Shown here: positions 6,237 to 8,264 of the stretch, piece after piece
Layout: each line of letters starts with the position of its first letter
Numbering within the stretch: the stretch's first letter is position 1
From: Fidelibacterota bacterium
GTDB taxonomy: Bacteria > Marinisomatota > Marinisomatia > SCGC-AAA003-L08 > TMED6
Direction: 5' to 3'
Assembly (NCBI GenBank): GCA_014239355.1
Contig: JAAZYZ010000009.1
Coordinates: 1 to 8,264 of the forward strand
DNA length: 8,264 nucleotides
Translations under genes and position numbers: made by a program
The notes under the pieces: model-generated
The model's database searches: none
The model's input: the letters and a program-made list of their open reading frames with translations, nothing else
What the model was told of the DNA's origin: nothing

Positions 6237-7511
6237 TATTTTATATGTTGAATTAGTCAAATTATTAGTAAGTGAAAGGAAATATGTTCCTTTTTTAAGA
6301 AAACTGATATCAATCCTTTCCTGTGCTTCACTTTGCATTAATACTTTTCCTAACATATCATATATCGTTGCTTTTGAATCAGAAATATCTCCTTGAATAT
6401 TAATAATACTGGATGTAGGGTTAGGATAAATTTTATAGTCAAATATTACCTGATCTTCTAAACCAAGGCTAATAGGTGAGCTAAAAGAAATATTATCAAA
6501 AAAGTAGACTATATTATTATTTCCGACAGATCCAAAATTAAAAAATATTGAAGCCATATTAAATGGATAACTAGTATTTAATGCTGCCGTTCCTGATGCT
6601 TCATTATTAAAATCAAATTCTAAAATTTCCCATTCACCAGTAACAGCTGTAAGTGCTTCAGTTTCTACTGATTGCGTTGGATCATTTGAGTTTTCAATCT
6701 TCAGTCTAACTGGTATACCTGTTTGTGTAGTACCATCTACATAGACATGAGCATACATTTTAGTGTCAGAATTTGTAATTGGAATAGTAGTTGAAAATCC
6801 TTCTTCAGTTCCAATGGTTACTCCCGCAGATGTGCCAGACTGATCAGTTTTTATAACCTGAACATAATGATTACCCCCTTCTTCAACAATTGTAGAAGGT
6901 CCATTGCCTTCAAAGTCAATTACTGAATAATAAACTGTTGGGTCTTCAAAGGTAACTGGCAAGTCAATTTGACTTAGACCTCCTGAAGGATCAAATGAAG
7001 TAATATCATCAAAGTAAAAAGTTGAATTAACACTACCATCACCAACATTACCAAAATCAAACATTAAAACTAGTTTATTATATGTATTTGAAGGTTCTCC
7101 TGCAAAACTCCAAGTAAGGGTTTCCCAATCATTTGACAGTGTTGTGCTAGTATCACGCTCAGTTTGTGCACCACCATCTGACTCTAATTTAAATTTAACA
7201 GTTAGTCCAGAAATTGGAGAATAAATATTCATTGAAATATGAGTATTTGATGAAAAATCTAGGTAATCTGCTAAAACAAGATAGCTCCCTGCCCATATTT
7301 GTCCTCCATCTCTAATAATTTGACCAACAGTTAGACTAGAATTCTGAACGTTATTATATGGGTTTTCGATTACCGATCCCATACCTCCATCAAAATTTAC
7401 AAAATCATCAGTAGTTATTTGATTATTCTCAAAGTCAATCGGCAGAAGTATTTGTGAAGTAGATAAAATACTATATAAAACAAAAATAATATTTAGAAGA
7501 TTTTTTATCAT
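6225..7511 (-). CDS. T9SS-secreted protein with two tandem glycan-binding-like modules
   Basis: A 428-residue secreted protein. The Sec leader MIKNLLNIIFVLYSILSTS probably ends before Gln20. Two related modules follow. Module 1 is about residues 23-175, opening LPIDFEN and closing FDFGNVGDGSVNSTFYFDDITSF. Module 2 is about 183-346, opening LPVTFEDPTVYYSVIDFEG and closing FNFGSVGNNNIVYFFDNISF. Each has the 'LPxxFE ... G(D/E)W(E)xLxxxF ... FFDNI' plan of all-beta jelly-roll modules often attached to GH16 laminarinases and other exported flavobacterial proteins. Residues about 355-428 are a type A T9SS sorting domain (KIYPNPTSSIINIQG, IYDMLGKVL, LKKGTYFLSL, final basic KIIKK), which targets export and surface anchoring. 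No glycosidase or other catalytic domain is present. The likely role is binding a polysaccharide at the surface or in the matrix; the ligand is unknown. It has its own promoter just upstream and meets the M28 gene tail-to-tail. Confidence 0.88.
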   Translation of the reverse strand: MIKNLLNIIFVLYSILSTSQILLPIDFENNQITTDDFVNFDGGMGSVIENPYNNVQNSSLTVGQIIRDGGQIWAGSYLVLADYLDFSSNTHISMNIYSPISGLTVKFKLESDGGAQTERDTSTTLSNDWETLTWSFAGEPSNTYNKLVLMFDFGNVGDGSVNSTFYFDDITSFDPSGGLSQIDLPVTFEDPTVYYSVIDFEGNGPSTIVEEGGNHYVQVIKTDQSGTSAGVTIGTEEGFSTTIPITNSDTKMYAHVYVDGTTQTGIPVRLKIENSNDPTQSVETEALTAVTGEWEILEFDFNNEASGTAALNTSYPFNMASIFFNFGSVGNNNIVYFFDNISFSSPISLGLEDQVIFDYKIYPNPTSSIINIQGDISDSKATIYDMLGKVLMQSEAQERIDISFLKKGTYFLSLTNNLTNSTYKIIKK

Positions 7512-7538
7512 AATGTTTTTTGAATTAAAAGATTCTGA

Positions 7539-7569
7539 GAAAGTTAATATATATAAATCATTAGAACAA
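7539..7569 (-). promoter_or_regulatory. Bacteroidota-type promoter for the T9SS protein gene
   Basis: Read on the - strand, TTG (complement of 7567-7569) is followed after 20 bases by TAACTTTC (complement of 7539-7546). The latter matches the -7 consensus TAnnTTTG at all fixed positions except the last. The spacing is within the range reported for Bacteroidota sigma-A promoters. The start codon at 7511 would then have a leader of about 20 bases. This is the best promoter match in the window, but it is called by eye. Confidence 0.5.
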
Positions 7570-7635
7570 CATAAAAAACCTTTACAATAATAAGGAGTTG
7601 AAAAAACTAATGATCAATTTTTAATAAATTAAAGG

Positions 7636-7656
7636 TGTAAAATTATTAATTTTACA
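7636..7656. repeat. 21-bp perfect palindrome (possible operator)
   Basis: TGTAAAATTA and TAATTTTACA are exact reverse complements on either side of a single T at 7646. An odd-length dyad of 10-bp arms is a common shape for a homodimeric repressor site. It lies about 105 bases upstream of the tag start and 125 bases upstream of the T9SS gene start. As RNA it would have a 3-base or longer loop and a short A-run after it, so a terminator role looks less likely, and no gene reads into it from the left. Confidence 0.45.
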
Positions 7657-7691
7657 AAAAAGATGATGATTAAATAGCAGATATATATTAC

Positions 7692-7725
7692 TATAAATAT
7701 TTATAATGTATAGTTAATGTATAGT
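7692..7725. repeat. 14-bp palindrome joined to an 11-bp tandem direct repeat
   Basis: TATAAAT/ATTTATA (7692-7705) is a perfect palindrome. Its right end runs into TAATGTATAGT (7704-7714), which is repeated exactly and directly at 7715-7725. The 11-base period is close to one helical turn, so both copies would face the same side of the DNA. This suits a protein binding cooperatively, but replication slippage in A+T-rich DNA can also produce such a duplication. Confidence 0.45.
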
Positions 7726-7760
7726 AATAATTATGATTGTTTTTTTAAATATTAAACTGA

Positions 7761-8264
7761 TTGGAAAAATCGAGTTCTTACTGCGAATATGTTAAAAATT
7801 TACCAGACGACAACATTCATCGAGTTTATCACGATACTCAATATGGTCTTAAGATAGATTCTGACAATGAATTGTTTGGTAGATTAATTTTGGAAATTAA
7901 CCAAGCAGGTTTATCTTGGACAACTATATTAAATAAGCAAGATAATTTCAGAACAGCATTTTCTAATTTTGACATTAAAAAAATTGCTGATTACGACAAG
8001 CCTGATATTAGTCGTTTACTAGCTAATTCAGGAATAGTTAGAAATAAATTGAAGATAAATGCCGTAATATTTAATGCGAGAAAAATAGTAGAACTACAAA
8101 AAGAATATGGTTCTTTTAAATCTTGGCTTAAAATTAAAAATGATTGTAACTTAAATCTAACTAATTGGGTGGCATTATTTAAAGAGAATTTTAAGTTTAC
8201 TGGAAATGAAATAACAAAGGAATTCTTAACCAGCACAGGATATATTAAAGGAGCACATATTGAA
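7761..8264 (+). CDS. tag: DNA-3-methyladenine glycosylase I, 3' end outside window
   Basis: 168 codons are visible and the window ends inside the gene. Tag removes 3-methyladenine from alkylated DNA and starts base-excision repair in the cytoplasm. Compared with E. coli Tag, VYHDTQYG aligns with AYHDNEWG, NQAGLSWTTIL with QQAGLSWITVL, SGIVRNKLKINAVIFNAR with AGIIRHRGKIQAIIGNAR, and FKFTGNEITKEFLTSTGYI with FKFVGTTICYSFMQACGLV. Glu45 and Trp53 match E. coli Glu38 and Trp46, which hold the base. The zinc-snap residues Cys8, His24 and His166 match Cys4, His17 and His175; the fourth (Cys179) would fall two codons beyond the window. About 20 residues are missing at the C-terminus. I choose TTG 7761 as start: a TGA stands immediately upstream in frame, no in-frame ATG follows before conserved sequence, and the N-terminus then has the right length. 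Confidence 0.93.
   Translation, partial: MEKSSSYCEYVKNLPDDNIHRVYHDTQYGLKIDSDNELFGRLILEINQAGLSWTTILNKQDNFRTAFSNFDIKKIADYDKPDISRLLANSGIVRNKLKINAVIFNARKIVELQKEYGSFKSWLKIKNDCNLNLTNWVALFKENFKFTGNEITKEFLTSTGYIKGAHIE

Larger units (their letters stand above)
7512..7760. other. Divergent intergenic region with repeats, upstream of tag
   Basis: 249 bases between the T9SS gene and tag with no convincing coding sequence. The left part holds the T9SS promoter. The right part is extremely A+T-rich and carries a 21-bp palindrome (7636-7656), a 14-bp palindrome (7692-7705) and an 11-bp tandem duplication (7704-7725). A weak -7-like TATGATTG (7732-7739, one mismatch to TAnnTTTG) lies about 20 bases before the tag start, without a matching TTG upstream. 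The only short ORF noted, ATG 7733, stops after about 20 codons and is probably noise. Confidence 0.6.

Noticed and set aside
7733..7795. Short ORF from ATG 7733 as the tag start with a frameshift in the T-run
   Set aside because: Removing one T creates an immediate stop, and the tag reading frame is complete from TTG 7761 without any correction.
7991..8236. 81-codon ORF on the minus strand
   Set aside because: It is antisense to tag, whose conserved residues continue through the whole stretch.
1..8264. CRISPR array, insertion sequence, prophage, toxin-antitoxin or defence island
   Set aside because: I saw no spaced repeats, transposase or integrase motifs, terminal inverted repeats or known defence domains. 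The genes are metabolic, exported or repair proteins with uniform base composition.

Overview
The window is very A+T-rich DNA (my visual estimate is about 30% G+C). It reads as a chromosomal segment of a Bacteroidota bacterium, most likely a marine-type flavobacterium. Supporting signs are a type IX secretion (T9SS) C-terminal sorting domain, several lipoprotein or Sec signal peptides with Gln straight after the likely cleavage point, promoter-like TAnnTTTG boxes, and few recognisable Shine-Dalgarno sites.

Layout: (1) Bases 2-640 (+) are the C-terminal part of a formylglycine-generating enzyme (sulfatase-maturing) with both active-site cysteines. (2) Bases 643-1725 (-) encode a PD40/TolB-type beta-propeller lipoprotein, tail-to-tail with gene 1 and only 2 bases away. 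(3) Bases 1769-2989 (+) encode an M28 zinc aminopeptidase-like lipoprotein with a C-terminal PDZ domain, divergent from gene 2; a hairpin terminator follows. (4) Bases 3154-5185 hold a nitroreductase-family flavoprotein with a hydrophobic insert, then a class V PLP enzyme with a Tat-like leader. A 33-codon ORF of uncertain reality sits just before the nitroreductase. (5) Bases 5202-6221 encode a second M28 peptidase without PDZ, 16 bases downstream. (6) Bases 6225-7511 (-) encode a T9SS cargo protein with two tandem ligand-binding-like modules and no visible catalytic domain; it meets gene 5 within an A/T-only hairpin. (7) A 249-base intergenic region has a good promoter for gene 6 and several dyad or direct repeats. 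(8) From 7761 (+) comes the start of DNA-3-methyladenine glycosylase I (tag), cut by the window end.

How the genes fit together: genes 2 to 5 lean toward extracytoplasmic peptide and amino-acid handling, with two exported zinc peptidases, a propeller lipoprotein and an exported PLP enzyme. The T9SS protein probably binds glycans at the surface, and the FGE implies sulfatases elsewhere in the genome. This functional grouping is inference from families and adjacency. I found no mobile element, CRISPR array, structural RNA gene or recognised defence system, and I cannot claim a new multi-gene system. The most unusual points are the exported PLP enzyme between a membrane-prone flavoprotein and a peptidase, the catalytic-domain-free T9SS protein, and the repeats before tag.
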